A stretch of 64,000 nt of DNA from Talinum fruticosum (GCA_021018815.1 JAITYX010000026.1:6572001-6636000), one strand, 5' to 3'; positions 11,501 through 24,722 are shown, counted from the stretch's first letter. Numbers and translations are program-made. The notes: generated by a model not told the origin, from the sequence alone.

Positions 11501-14500
11501 GCTAACAAACATATTACATGTCAACAAATCTAAATGTAAAGTTGAGTTAGCCAAGAAATAGTTCTAGACAAAGAGAATGAGAGGGAAAAGAAAGGAAAAT
11601 AGAAATAGAAAAAAAGAGAACTTGAAGAAGCTGACCCGCTGACTTCTGAAACGTGACAATCTTCTCCACAAATCCATGGGGAGAAAATACTTGATGCAGC
11701 ACGTCCACAGTTATCGGATATAGCATTTGATGGATTGTAACTAAGACAATTCGATTGGGCTGAGTTTCCACAGATGCCCCACAGCAGACCAGCATAGACA
11801 GAAAAGGGGGAGAGAGAGAAGAGAATGAATAGAGAAGAATATAGAGAGATGAAGAGAGAAATTATAGAAAGAAAAACATGCAATAATTTGTTTCATACAA
11901 GTCAACAGAAAGACAACCAAGATCACAAGGAAGGCATAAGAGTAATAATATAGAAGACAAGAACAGAGGCCATAAATTACAAAACCACAAATCACTTAAA
12001 GAAGCTTTTTTTTTTTGGGGGGGAGGACCAAGTCACTGCACTACCTACCAAAGTTACTTCCAAACAAAGCACTGTGCAACTCCAACCAGTATGTACATAA
12101 AGATATCCTCTCAAATTTTAGAAATGCTACTAGAGCTAAAGAGGTTTATGATTGCTTTCTGTAATCAAATTCCTGCTCTACGGGTTAACAGTACTGTCAA
12201 CAAGGCATTCAACTCACTCGATTCAGCTTTTGGCTGGAGGCTGAAAGCAGATGCTACAGGAACATTTTCACAGCATCAGACAAGGATCACTGTTAATCAC
12301 AAAGTAGTGGTGGATACTCTATAAAGGTTTTCCAGATTCTAGTCTCCCTATAACTGCACCAAGAGGAAAGAAAACAAGAGGCTGTAGAGCTGTAAAAAGA
12401 AACTTCCATACCAGCAATCAACTGAAAGATAGGAACTTCAAGTTCACAATAGTCGGCAGAATGTGGTCTGGGAGGGCAAAGATCTCCTCCACCCTTGCCA
12501 TAGAAGGAAAAAGGTGTGCAACAAAACATATGAATTAACAGTGCCATACAGCACTAAGCTATAATTGACCAAGTGTCCTACAACAGTGAACCATGTTGGA
12601 TCAAGTATTTCAAGTTCCAACAGATGAGATATCACAAGGCTAGAGTCCTGCACACCAACTGGGTAAATGCATCCAGCAGAAAATAATTAAAATTTGATGA
12701 TCCAGGTCATATTCTCGAAACTCTCCTAAGTCTCCATATTCCAAGTATGTTATATGCAGTCCATATGAAAACCACCCTGAAACTGATTCATGTATAGGTT
12801 AGGACATTAACACTATTCCTCACATCACCACACAGTCCACGCTACTTCAAGCATCTCAGGAATATGCATCTACCATAACCACGAATTGTCCAACCACTAG
12901 TAATCAGAATGAAGTGGTAACAAAAAGACAGCTGAAGTATTATAATCATGGAACTCTTTTCCATATCAGGACTGAGGCGCATGATACATCAATAGAAGTA
13001 TACATGAATGATATATTGAGACTTGGTTGACACCGCAAGCATGCATGCCAATATCAAGAGATAAGCTAAATCATAGCAGTATCAAATACAGATGTTTAAT
13101 ACCTAGCGGACAAAAAACAGTGATAAAGGTATACAAAACACAGATCAGACAAAGCCACATGGGCAGCGCCAGATACATCAATCAGCTTAGAAACAGAAGC
13201 ATAGAATACAAACTCTTAAGATCAATCAAATAAGCTGCATTAAAGCATTCTCAGACACAGATGACTTTTGCAGTCAAGACCAAATGAGGAAAGGGGGTAT
13301 ATAAGATATTATGATGTATATCAGAAAATACTGCAAGTGCTCATATCATGCAATCACTTTTACTTTCATGTAAGCATATCAATTCCCAACGGCACAGGAA
13401 AACATGACTAAAACAAAAACCTTTTACATAGACAATGTATACCAACCTCATCTCCTCGGCCATGGGCATTCTGATCCATTGTCGTTAATTCCTGATGTGA
13501 TGAGAATTGAACATACACATTTCTTCCCCTGGAGGCAACCAAAGAAAGAGTGTAGCAATATAAGTGAGGCTTTTGATTACATGGATGCCAAAGGCAACAG
13601 CCTGCAAACTTCGGAGGTCCAATCACAAAAATGAGTTAAATATCCTGTCCAACTTATCCAGGGTAGATGCACTTGAAGATTAGCATTTTCTAGGGACTGG
13701 GTCAGATCTAAATAACTAATTCTACTTCTCTACCTAAAGTTGCCATCAATTTATTTTACTCAACAAATTAATTGAACGGGAATTCAGCAATGAGGAAAAG
13801 AAACAAATCATTAGACAAGCCTCATCCCCAACAGCCACCGCTGAGACAAAGAAACATATCACCAGATAAGCCTCAACCTCCCAACCACCACCACCGCATA
13901 GTAAAAATCCACTGAAGCATGTTGCTAGGTGGATCCAACACATGAGCAGCTTTACCAGTTTACGTACAAGGCTGTTTCTGAGAGGCTCTCGAAAAATAGT
14001 TTGAAGAGAGTTTTGAAGAGTCCAAACATTTTGACAGAAATACAAAAGGATCACGACGAAATTAGAGATATGAAGTAATAGGCATATAGAACTAGTAATG
14101 TAAAAGAGCATTTTGAACATGTGAAGAAATACTACATGCTGCCACATCCAACATATGAATGAAAACAAAAACAGGCTCAATACACAATGCAAATGCAACA
14201 TCCTCCAGGCTTTTGGATTTGGGATAATCCAACCTGAGAAAATGGGTTCAGGCTTGACTATGATTTGCAGAAAGGAAGACTAGTACAGAGATCCTTTACC
14301 TAAATGGTATTTTCACTATGCATTATATCTAATAGCCTCAGATGTTAACCACATACAAAGGTATTATATATTACTTGTATCAAGAGCAAGGCATTAAGAG
14401 CTCCTTTTTTTTTTTTTTTTTTTTACCTATTACCAATATTAGTTCTATTACAAAGAATGTCCTCACAAATGTTTACCAATCCTCCTTAATAACTTACAAT

Positions 14501-17500
14501 GAGCAGATTGTCAATAGCAATGAGATCACCAAAGACACATTACTTGAAATCATCCATGCCCCCAAAATTGATCAAAACAGCATGCAAATTTATCAACATG
14601 TGGACAATGTTGTAAGCTCGTTCGACCCCCCAATGTCCAGGTAATTGTAAACGCCCGAAGATTCTAACAGTCAGAAGAGCAGGTTTTTTATGTGTGTGTT
14701 TGCACGAGCGAGCGAGAGAGAGCCCCGGGGGGATATATACAGAGAGAGTACGAAGAACAGAAAAACAAAATAATTGAACAGGCAGACTCGAACATAAATT
14801 GATGTCATCAAACAACAATTAGCCCGAATCACCTCATGTGCAAAGTGTCAATATGAAGAGAACCATCAGACAAAAGCATCTTTCCGCCAAGACAACATCT
14901 CTGACCACCCTAGCTATTAAATTTAGTTGTGTCATACCCACCAACTTATAAATTCTAGAAATCAAACCAAGAGAAGCACTCTTCAAATTGCCAATTCTAC
15001 CGTGGACTTCGGTCAAACAAAGATAACAAATAGATAAGTGATGGAAAATAGAAAGAATCAATGAGTAACATAACAGCACAAACAAAAAAGCACTCTTCTA
15101 CTGTCAAAATACGCTCAAAAGAGAGATTCAATCATGGGATCCTATAACAAGGGAGAGCAAGACTTACCTCTACCTATGTATGTGGACAATTAGTTACAGG
15201 AGCCAAAGGAAGACCTTCAGACTCCATATCCAACTCAAGATTAGTTCCAATAAACCCATTTCGATAACAACTTACTCCAAATCCAATAATTAGGCAACAG
15301 TTTGTTGATAATCACGATTCACTAGTATAACAAGAAAAAAGATGTATCACTTCACTAAGAAGGGGGAGGAGCAATGTATGCTGAAGCAGACACTATAATT
15401 TCTACCTTTCTCTAAAAGATCGAACAGCCACATTACTCAGAAACTTTACTAATTGGACAAAGAAAAGGACAATGTTCACTAGTAAGAACCAAACCACTAC
15501 TAGGTTTGCGCACTAACCATGATCAGTGCCGATATATCCACTGATCCACCTCTACCATATAGGATAAAACCCTTCAAATTTATTATCTCATCCAAAGAAC
15601 CCGTCGGATGGCATGTATTTGTTCAGGTTTCAGCTTATGGGAACATATCAATATCAAAATGAAACCAGAGGCATGAAAAGCATCCCCGAGCTAGTTTAAA
15701 GATTCATACTTTTCCGCATTGCCTGAATTCTTGAGTAGTCTACCTCCCTTCGAATTTGAATCCCCAAGAGGGGGGCTATGGAATAAAAAGCATATTGAAC
15801 AGTATCCCTGAAAAGTGCTCTTACTTGCTTTACACCAAACCTCCCCTATTTTATCTTTACATTTCATCATATCCCCTCTTTGCAAGGCTGATCTCATTGC
15901 TTATTTCTCTTTCTCTCATTGTAAAGCAAACTCCATCAAAGAGAGGGAAATAGTGAAGGGGAGATTGAGCAATAGGATATGTTAATCATAGTTAACAAGA
16001 ATGCTCTTACCCTGCAATCCACATACCATGGCCAGGAAATGCAAAGTCTAAATTAGAATGAAATTATGTAATAAGCAGCTCAGTCCAACCGGGATTCTGG
16101 TAACTATAGTTTTAATAACCACCATCATTAACAAAAGATGATGAGAACCTTGTCTGACATCAATGAGTTGGCAAGCACTGCACCTGCTGGTTGGTGAAAG
16201 AAAACGAGGTGGAAGGAGAAGAGAGAGACAGAGAGGATATACAAAGAAGGAAGTCAGGTAAAGGCAATTCAACAATTTGAAAGGTTAAATCAGCCACCAG
16301 CCACATCATCAATGGCTAACAAGGGTCATCACCAACAGCAAGGAGACTGAGGTGAATCAAGAGGAAGAAAGTAGGATAAGGGAGAGAGAGAGAAAGACAA
16401 GGAAATGGAAGAGAGGAGAAAAAGGGGCTTCATTCGAGATGAACGAGTGATACCTTAAGATCACTTGATTCCGTTCCTTGTCCTCTTTTTCTTCACCAAG
16501 CACAAGAAATGGGTTTAATTCCTAATGTCTGCTTCCCTTCAAGAAACGAACTTTTGAGAGTTAGAAGTACCTCAAAAATTGATATGACCTGTAATAAGGA
16601 CCTCTAATAACAATCTTGTCAATTATAGTGACCGATCAAACAAGAATACACTCCACACGAGAGTGATCCATTTACAAAGAAGATATTCATGACAGTATAC
16701 ACTAGTCTCAAATTAAATATAGAAAATAAAACATCTACACAACATATACTATTCCAGCATTTCGGATACATCTGAAATCCAATACCCAGAAATTGCTAAT
16801 TTCAAAGTTACTGGTGCCTGCTTAGGTATTCAGGATCTCATTTCATTCGTTGAAGATTTTAATACTCATAAAAACTTAAAATTTCTACAGTAGTGTGTGA
16901 TAACATGAAGTAGCAATGGAAAATAAAAATAACAAATCCTGAACTATGAACAGGGGGTATATGGTTATGAGACAGCAAACTATCATCCAACAAAGCAGAT
17001 TTAATTCTCTCACAGTAGCAAGGAGATTATCCAACCTTCCTACAGAATCAGTATACAACAACAATTGAAACTCTACCACCATTGAACAAAGCAGGTTCTT
17101 TATCTAGCTGAAGGTATTTAACTTTAAGTCACAATGATGGAATATTATTTAGTCAGCAAAAAGCACAACCATAAAGTAACTGCCAGTTCTTCCCCTGCTT
17201 TTGAACATCAAATTTTACAACCAACAGCCTATAGTTTATCAATACAAAATAGTCTTATGAAATATTTATGATTACTCATTAAAAAATAGTCTTATGAAAA
17301 GAAATTATACACTCTCACCAACTTTGGACCATTATAACATGCAAGCAACCCCAAGAATAAAGAAAACAATTTAAACAACACTGATGTGCAGATTAAAAGC
17401 CTTGTGGAGAAGATAATCAACAGACCTTATACTTGGCTGCACATTTGCATAGAACTGCAACACATTGATAGCTGAAGCAACATCTTGCATTTGAACAAGA

Positions 17501-19723
17501 GCCTGGCAAAATTTTCCCCCACAAAAATCTCTCAACACAATGTATTTGGGAAAAAAAATTGAAGATAGTTCTCTCCAGCAGACACACAGAGTAAACCTGA
17601 TTTTTGCACGTAGCATCACTAGTTTTGTAATAACTCCAAATGGTTGGAATAGCTGCAGCAAGTCATTCTGAGGGAAATTTTTTCCATCAGTTGGAGTATA
17701 ACAAATAAGCAAACACATGAAGCACAAGACAGAACATGACCTTATTTCACTTTAGACAGAACATGGATACCAATACCAGACATGGATATGATCATCACTG
17801 GAGGCCCCACTTCTACCTTCAAACAATTCTTAGTTTCTTACCCCTTTCTCCATCCATCCCTCACTCTCAACAAATAACCTATACATATGGAACATCAGGA
17901 AAAACATTGAAAAACTATTGAGCACTATATCAGCACCTGATCACCCAGATATGTTGATTAGCATGACCGACTGTAAAAGTCGAAGTTCTACAGAACTCAT
18001 ATAAATGCAAATAGAGATGCAGAATTCTGATCCCGTTATTATAGAATAACAAAAGGGAATCTCCAAGGCCAGTTCCTTTTAGGCATAAGGCTGGAAGCGG
18101 TAAGGAGTTATAAGAAACCGTAATGACTTGTAAGGAACTGTAAAGAGCCATAAGAAACATAATTGTAAGGTTAGTTGTAAGAAACGGTAAGGGGCAGTAA
18201 GATAATTGTAGGGTTAGTTGTAAAAAGTTGTATTGTATGTAACTCGAGCTTTAAAGAGTTTGTAAGGAGTTATAAAGGTGTAAGCTAAAGCTAAAAGGAA
18301 CAAATAACTACAAGTCACCAAATATAGGGGTATTGAATTTATGAGCCTAGGAATGCAATTTTATTTTAGAGAACGGGCGTAAATCAGAAATTATAGAAGC
18401 AAGCAATGAGACTAGCATATGGCAATCATAGTTCAGAAAAGGTGTATGATAGAGTGCCCAAAGACATACTTTGGAGGAGTTCAAACAAGAAGGGTAATTC
18501 ATTGTCATGTATTAAGGTACTAAGACCCTGTTCCATTTAGCATTAACTTACACCTTCTCACAGCTCCTTAGAACTCACTTTACAACTATTTCCAGCTCCA
18601 TACATGTGCTTACAGTTCCTTACACGGCCTAAGAGACATGCAGAAAATAGCAAGCACTTGCGTTCGTTCGGACTCTTAGAGACATACAAAGTAATTTTCC
18701 CATCAAGACTGGTCTTTAATGCCTGGAGCCCTTTCCTTACTCAATGTGGTCTAGGATATACATGGATGACATTAACGAAGGAGTCTCTTACTGGCCCCTA
18801 GTCACCCAATTTATCTTCTCATTTCCATAGTATGTTACCTAGTCAGATATGTTACTTACCTTTTCATGTTTAATCTTTTATTTTCTAAAGTGCACTTCCT
18901 CACTCCTAATTGTGCAGACGCTTTGCACGATGCCTTAAGCTATCTTGGATTTTTTTTTTTAACAGGATCATCATAATTCTTCTACTCTTTCCAAAATTGA
19001 TATTGTTGTGCCACTGCCAACAGTATTTAAGTTTACAAGGGTAAGGCTATGTACATTGTACACAAGGATTAGATCCCACAGTTAGCAGGATTCACCTTTG
19101 GTTGCTATTTCACAATGGGATAACTGCATGGTTTAAAATGCAGCCGTTAAGCAACGAAATGGCCACATCAGAGATGCTTTGAAGTTGTGCAAACTCGATT
19201 TTCACCTTTGAGAGCCGTTATATGCTGTGCGGCTGCCGCATTAGAACAATTTTGCAGCAGCTTATCGACAATATATAGTCATGAGGGAAATGCCACCTTT
19301 TAATATGAGAAACTCCTAAACATCTCAACTCATATGCTAGGGCATGCCGAGCATATCCTTGCAATCAGAAATAGCAACAAGATGGGACATGTTCAATACC
19401 ATGACTGAGATATTTGGTCTTGTCTGATAACAAAGGAGAACAGGAAGTAACAAAACTTTAAATAAATGATAAAGCCACACGGAAATTGAGAAACTCCAAG
19501 AATTAAGGAACACCAAATAAAACAACAAAATGGTGCCCCAAGCAACACCAACCCCCCCAAAAAAAAAAAAAACACTTTATGTGATACCCAAAACCAAAAA
19601 ACAAAAAATAAAAAAACAGAAAACTGGAAGCTGAAAAACAATAAAAGGATCAACATTAATTGGTACCTCGGATATTTCATGCCCCACATTGCGGACATGG
19701 ATAACCTTGGAAGGTTCAGCCAT
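8591..19723 (-). CDS. PTB3: polypyrimidine tract-binding protein homolog 3 (14 exons)
   Basis: Nuclear/cytoplasmic RNA-binding protein of the plant PTB3 class, which in other plants acts in splice-site choice. Exons high to low: 19723-19667, 17667-17597, 17502-17426, 13528-13447, 11759-11636, 11307-11243, 11161-11112, 10936-10895, 10790-10739, 10654-10597, 10501-10488, 9847-9740, 9655-9512, 8978-8591. Every intron is GT-AG and phases agree throughout, apart from the exon 2/3 join. Predicted length is 444 residues, close to Arabidopsis PTB3. Four RRMs are visible: about 5-80 (VIHVRNVGHEIS), 97-178 (RIVLVTIHQMLYP), 254-332 (CTILASNLN, then ALVQMGDGFQAEL) and 366-444 (MIHLSTLPQD). The reading frame needs three extra bases, each inside a mononucleotide run: the A-run at 17,601-17,605, the C-run near 8,830 and the G-run near 8,637. 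With otherwise strict conservation this looks like assembly error rather than decay. Family identity is near certain. Confidence 0.93.
10488..10501 (-). CDS. PTB3: 14-nt microexon of PTB3 (exon 11)
   Basis: Bounded by CTTTCAG on its 5' side and |GTACTT on its 3' side. It supplies exactly the 2-mod-3 length needed to join exon 10 (ends phase 1) to exon 12 (starts ATGGCAAACC), giving V-A-F-S-Q before MANHAA. The equivalent stretch in plant PTB3 is VAYPQMAN, which supports the call. Confidence 0.8.
12001..17370. other. PTB3 introns 3 and 4, otherwise featureless
   Basis: Long introns of roughly 1.7 kb (between exons 4 and 5) and 3.9 kb (between exons 3 and 4). Apart from exon 4, only simple runs (poly-T at 14,407-14,424; GA-rich DNA near 14,715 and 16,385) were seen. 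Open frames here are short, Leu/Phe/Cys-rich and on either strand, and are not considered genes. Confidence 0.6.
18072..18301. mobile_element. small MITE-like element in PTB3 intron 1
   Basis: Begins GTTCCTTTTAGGC and ends with the inverted GCTAAAAGGAAC. The interior repeats GTAAGGAGTTATAAG-type words. A related end in reverse orientation lies at about 18,535-18,630 (TGTTCCATTTAGC, then CAGCTCCTTAG). No clear target-site duplication was found, so the boundaries are provisional. Confidence 0.4.
18425..18530 (+). pseudogene. LINE reverse-transcriptase remnant in PTB3 intron 1
   Basis: The plus frame reads K-V-Y-D-R-V-P-K-D-I-L-W, matching the KAYDRVPREVLW motif of plant non-LTR retrotransposon reverse transcriptases, then degenerates. 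Only a short piece remains. Confidence 0.6.
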
Positions 19724-20200
19724 TTTCAATTTTTTTATTCTTTTTCCTTTTCAAACCTGAAAAGCATAAATCATAACCAAGTCTCTCGTTTCAGTAATTG
19801 CTAATAACAACTAATTCTTCTACCCGATATCAATGTCGGGTACCCCTGAATTTTGATCAAGATCAGTTTTTACAAAAAAATCGTGGATAATACGAGTTTA
19901 AATTTCAATTAAACGAAAAGAAAAGAAGGGGTAGGAAAGATGGTCTCTTTTCTACAACTAAATAAACACTGATTACTTCTCCAAAATAAGGAGGCAAAGA
20001 AAAGCGAGACAATCAATATACATACAAAGCAACCGATACTTACTTACAAGATGTGATACAGAGAGGGTAGGAAAGAGGAAGTGGGTCTGTAGGATCAGAG
20101 AGAAGTCGATGAAAGGGAGGAGGAGGGAAGGGTGAGAGGGAGAGAGAGGGGGGAGGAGGACGACCAAAATGAAACCTGGGGTCTCGCCCTTTGTGCTTCG
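19724..20200 (-). promoter_or_regulatory. PTB3: PTB3 leader: split 5'UTR and upstream CT-rich exon
   Basis: Upstream of the start codon (minus strand) is a GCTTTTCAG acceptor at about 19,757. Further up, a CT-rich block (20,160-20,050) ends in a strong donor, ATCTT|GTAAGTAAG. This predicts a 5'UTR intron of about 290 bp. An A/T-rich stretch at 20,225-20,255 may be the core promoter. Confidence 0.6.
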
Positions 20201-20439
20201 CCTGTAGCTCCTTTGCCCTTTTGGTTTTTTTATTTTTTAAAAAAAACTTTCCAAAAAATTTTTGGCAAAGGAAATGGAAACACAACAGTCAACACCTAAA
20301 TAGGCGTTCCCTCAGCCCTTTTTACTAGTAGGTTGTCTTCTTCGTTTGAGCGATACCGTACGACTTCTAAACCAACTTATTCCAGTAAAGATAAATCAGA
20401 CTTCTAATTTCAACTACCTTCAAACGAAAACATTTATCT

Positions 20440-21700
20440 ACTAAATTAAACATGGCATCCTCTTCAAAGGTGCCAAAGATTGTGGTATCTATTGAAGCTT
20501 TTACTGAGACCAAATGGGACAACTCAAATGTCCCTACATTAAAAATGACTAGTTCATCCCAAATAAGCTCTTAATATTCTTTCTATACCATCCATGTGTA
20601 GGCAACTCGAAAATTTCTCGTCAAGGCCTTCTAACTTGGCTCATTTACTCCAAAACTGACATTAACAAACCACATATTTTAGATGGAGGTATACTCTTCG
20701 AGGATAAATTCCACTTCCTACCTTGACTCAAACTTTAAAAGAAATTTAAACTTTCCCATGTCAATAACCCTTAGGCTCTATTTGATTATAAGAAAATAGG
20801 TTGGAAAGAAAATTTAAATGGAAAAAAGTGATGAGGAAAAAAGTTAAGAGGAAATTAATTTTTTTCTTATGTTTGGTTCAAGGAAAAATAGAGGGAAAAA
20901 ATTATAATCATTGCATTGTCATGGAGAGCATAGTCAATATCATTGATTAATTGAGAGGAGAGAGAAAATTTTTAATGGCATTTGTTAATAGAATTCTCTT
21001 TTTTTTTCATTTCTCTCTCTTTGTGAAATTTTTCTTCCATTTTTCTCTTAATTTTGGAAGGAAAATATCATTCATCAAATTGACAAAATTTTCCATGAGT
21101 TTTTCCATGAGTTTTTCCATCAAACTTTTTTTCTCTCATTTTTCTTCAATTCAAACAAGGGAAAGAAATTCATTTTCCACATTTTTTTCTTTCCTTCTAA
21201 TTTTCTTAGAATCAAATAGAGCCTTAGACAAGATTGAACTTCACGAGTTATTGCAGAGTGCATCCGCATCTAAAGGACAATTCACCTCTCCTGTTAAGCA
21301 TGCTTGTAACAATTGCATATTCTCTTGAGCAATTACTCTAGTGATCACCTTTAAATTTATGAATATCGTCCCCTTCTTGACTCCTTCGACTATGTGTGTG
21401 TTGAGATTAATGTTTTTTGGTGTCCGCATTTCTCTCACTCCAAATGGCACCATTCTTCCACATCTTTTTGAAAAAAGATTGTGGTTCCAAAGACCTATGC
21501 TTCTGGTACCTTGCCCATTGAATAAATAATTTGTTGTTGAAGATGAAATTTTCATGCATGTGTTTGATATCTTGCTCAGCTTCTTCTTTGTTCCTAAACC
21601 TAATAAACCCAAATCTCCTTCGAGATCTCCTACCCATCTTTGATAAAAGGTAAACATCCTGGACTCTTCCAAATCTTAAAAAAAAAATGCTTTGCTTAAT
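20440..21700 (-). pseudogene. RRM-type LINE ORF1-like pseudogene
   Basis: A minus-strand frame at about 21,690-21,405 encodes an RRM core: RFGRVQDVYLLSKM, RNP1-like RRRFGFIRFR, then KEEAEQDIKHM and LFIQWARYQ. After a variable region the signal resumes across a MITE as REVQSCLRVIDMGKFKFLL and a downstream WDELVIFNVGTFELSHL block. That resembles the RRM plus DUF4283-like region of plant LINE ORF1 proteins. Several stops and frame changes make it a relic. A diverged host RRM gene copy is less likely, because the second block is typical of LINEs. Confidence 0.6.
20774..21223. mobile_element. Tourist-like MITE (450 bp)
   Basis: Termini GGCTCTATTTGATT and the inverted AATCAAATAGAGCC, flanked by TTA duplications (20,771-20,773 and 21,224-21,226). 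The interior is GGAAAA/TTTTCC-rich with no coding capacity. It interrupts the LINE-like pseudogene. Confidence 0.85.
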
Positions 21701-21729
21701 GTGAAACTATCTATTCTTGGGGGTAAATT

Positions 21730-23090
21730 AGAACTCTTCCCTCCCTCCACTTGTATCATCCCCTATCCATGTTACTCTCTCTCTTCTCATTCTCTCGTTG
21801 TTGGATTTATACTTCCAATAAGATTTGATTTGATTCTTATTTGGAGAAAAGTTATATTTGATTTTAGTTAACTTCAAGTTAGTTAATATATATAATTTAA
21901 TAAGTTTATCTTGCAATTAAAATACTATTTGACTTTATTAGAGGAAAAGGGATGGGTAGGGTATGAATTTTAAAGGAAAAGGTGTAAGTAAAACTCACAT
22001 GTGCTCACCTTTTGGATCTTAATGTTGGAGTTATAAAAATAGGCTTCACATTAATGATTTAAGAGGCCTTATCATGCTTAAGCTAATGAGAAACTTCCCA
22101 TATTAGTGATTTCCGATTGATTTTAAGTTACTACCTCATGGACTTTTTGCTCATCGAATTAAGGTTAAATTTAAATTTATATAAAATTTAACTCCTAGGT
22201 TTTCATATTTGATTAGAATGAGTGAAAGCTTGCTCATCTTAATAATTTACCTAACTAGCACAAATAAAAAGAAATGCTTGTCACAGTAGGAAATTCAATA
22301 AATAAATTCAAAGCACTAATTTGCTTGGAGCAACACTTTTTCAATTTTCGAACATTTAAGTAACTTTTGAAAGGTTCATAAACCTTAACGATTTCATGTA
22401 GTATTTCATTACTTTCTTTTAACGTAAAATGCCTTTGTAATTACTTATGTTTGAAATTTTTTTCTAGATTTTTGAAAAGTTATTCATTGTTAATTAGTCT
22501 AATATTCATCAACCTTTAACATTTAAGTGCAACAAATAATTTATTTTTTTGGTTAGAATGAAGCACAAATGTTGATATAGGTGAAATTTGAACTTACTTA
22601 TCCGATAACAACTCCTAAAAACATTATCAGTTGAATCAACCGACATCCACATTAAATTATAATATTAAGTCTAGAAGTTAGGAAAATTTACCATTATACT
22701 AACAACTTTACCGGTTGAGCCTAACTTATTTTCAAGTTAGGATGTTTTGTGCAAGTTAAACTTACCTTGACCCAAGTAAAGAACAATTCGGCTACATCTT
22801 TCTTGTTTTTGGCTGCATATTGTCAACTACTTACCTTCCATGGGATTTATTAGATTGTCCTTGCATTAAATGTAATGAGTTATAAAAGAACATCAAAGCA
22901 GATTGGTAATCAACTAGGATTTTAGTCACTTATTCTTTTCCAGGCTTTAGCTCATTGACCTATAATGTTGAATTTACACTCCACAACACATGATCCTCGG
23001 TCAAGATCATATCCAGGTGTTGAAAATTTTGCATACATAATCTGGTAAAATCTTTATCCTCTTGCAAATTGATCGATAAATTTTGTTTCG
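21730..23090. other. non-coding AT-rich stretch
   Basis: No gene, tandem repeat or terminal repeat that I can support. It probably consists of old transposon DNA beyond recognition. Confidence 0.5.
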
Positions 23091-23099
23091 ATCAATCTC

Positions 23100-23660
23100 G
23101 TAATCAAAAAGTGTATTTCATTTTGCAATATAGTCCAGGCACATTGTTAAAAAATGCATTATGAGAGTTTGCTTGGCCAAACTATAAGAGGTTATTGAAA
23201 CGAGGGGTTGACTTGATCTGTTTATGACATTGATAGCAAGTGTCCAACAATGACTCATACATTTGCTACTTGAATTGTTTTCTACTTGAATTTTTTCACA
23301 TCCTAGTTTTCAAATTGTTTTGCTGTTTATGATTTTTCTCTAATGGACTGTAGCTCAATCTTTCCTTTGGATAGTAAACGGCCAAGTACTTAAGCATAGA
23401 TAGTATCTATTGGAGTGTAGTTAGTATACCTATTAAGGGCATTGACATTTGCACCACTACTAGTATTGCTTATATTAGAGGTCTTCTTGTCCTTATTCTA
23501 ATAAACACCTCTATAACTTGCCACGACTTTTGTGGTCAAGGTGGATAGTTCTTCTTCGATCAATATTCCCGCATCTATAAGGGTAGTGAAGCTCATAAAA
23601 GGTAAGAACTTCAAATGTTGATTATAACTCGAGCCAAAAGTTCTTCATAATGATTTTAAC
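23100..23660 (-). pseudogene. possible Ty3/gypsy gag remnant
   Basis: A minus-strand frame around 23,600 (MSFTTLIDAGILIEEEL) resembles the F-x-x-L-x-x-G-x-x-IEE segment of plant gypsy gag. Frames break repeatedly. It lies in the opposite orientation to the protease relic next to it. Weak evidence. Confidence 0.3.
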
Positions 23661-23689
23661 TTTATCTTTTTTGAAAGGTAAGTCTACCA

Positions 23690-24230
23690 TATAGGTACAA
23701 ACTGTTCATCTACGAGCTGATGACAATTCTAAGAGAACAGCTTTAGGAACAGTGACTCTCCCAATCAATGTAAGGCCGGTGGTTAAGAATATCGGATTTT
23801 AGGTCCTAGACATCCCCGCCACTTTTAACCTCCTTCTAGAATGCCCTTGGTTACAAAGTAGTGCCCTCCACACTGGACTAAAAGGTTAAAATGATCGTCA
23901 ACAGACAAGTGGTAATTGTTAAATGGGATAATCTCTATGCTGCAATTACTTCTAAAGAGTTTGTCGTTAGAATTGAGCATGATGCCAACGACGAAGAGCT
24001 ATATGGATTTGAAACTGTAGCTCATGTAGAAAAGGATGAAACATCTTTTAACTTCAATTCGTATACTAACCCTAGTGTCCATTTGATGCTAAGGAAGAAA
24101 GGGTATCTAGCTATCGATCGGAGGGCATACCACCCAACTTATCCACCCCTTGAACCCACTAATAACTTCAAATTTGGTTTAGGCTACCATCCAACTGCAA
24201 AGAAAGTAGCCCAAGCTAAGTGATAAATGC
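23690..24230 (+). pseudogene. Ty3/gypsy polyprotein fragment (protease to G-patch-like region)
   Basis: A plus-strand translation gives TLPINVRPVVKNIGF, a stop, then VLDIPATFNLLLECPWLQS, the region after the protease active site in plant gypsy elements (usually LLLGRPWIH). It is followed, after a frame change, by a 110-codon open frame (23,891-24,223). That frame has the MLRKKGY and FGLGYHPT motifs found between protease and reverse transcriptase in these polyproteins. At least two stops and one frameshift. No LTRs recognised nearby. Confidence 0.65.
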
Positions 24231-24589
24231 ATGCTAAGAGGACCGCACTGCTAACAGTCCGCTCTATTAAGCTCTATCCTCGCACATTAATTGCTACACC
24301 CTCCCCATCCTCCATGTCATCGAGACATATGACACCTAATTGAAATCACTTATCCCTATTACCACATAATATAATCACTTTGCAAAAACTTTAAAAATCA
24401 ACACTAAATGAAGAACAACATCATCATCATCCTAAAACATGATTAATTATGTGATTGCAAGAAAATAACACTCGAGCATGATTAATTGTTTGATTATGAG
24501 AAAATCAACACCAAACATAATTTATTAAAAAATCACTTATCCAAAAAATACGAAATCTACATTAAGAACAAGTCATCAAAGAGGACAAC

Positions 24590-24691
24590 AGTTAAGATGC
24601 ACCGTAGGGTTCCTCGGAGACCATATCGTTCATCTGCGTCATTCCATCATCTTAAGAAGAAAGCGAAATCGAAAAGACGGAGGATTGAGGT

Positions 24692-24722
<31 letters not shown>

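Noticed and set aside
19030..19080. SINE-like motif (GGGTAAGGCTATGTACATTG)
   Set aside because: Resembles a widespread plant SINE phrase, but only one short segment is present, with no promoter boxes or tail.
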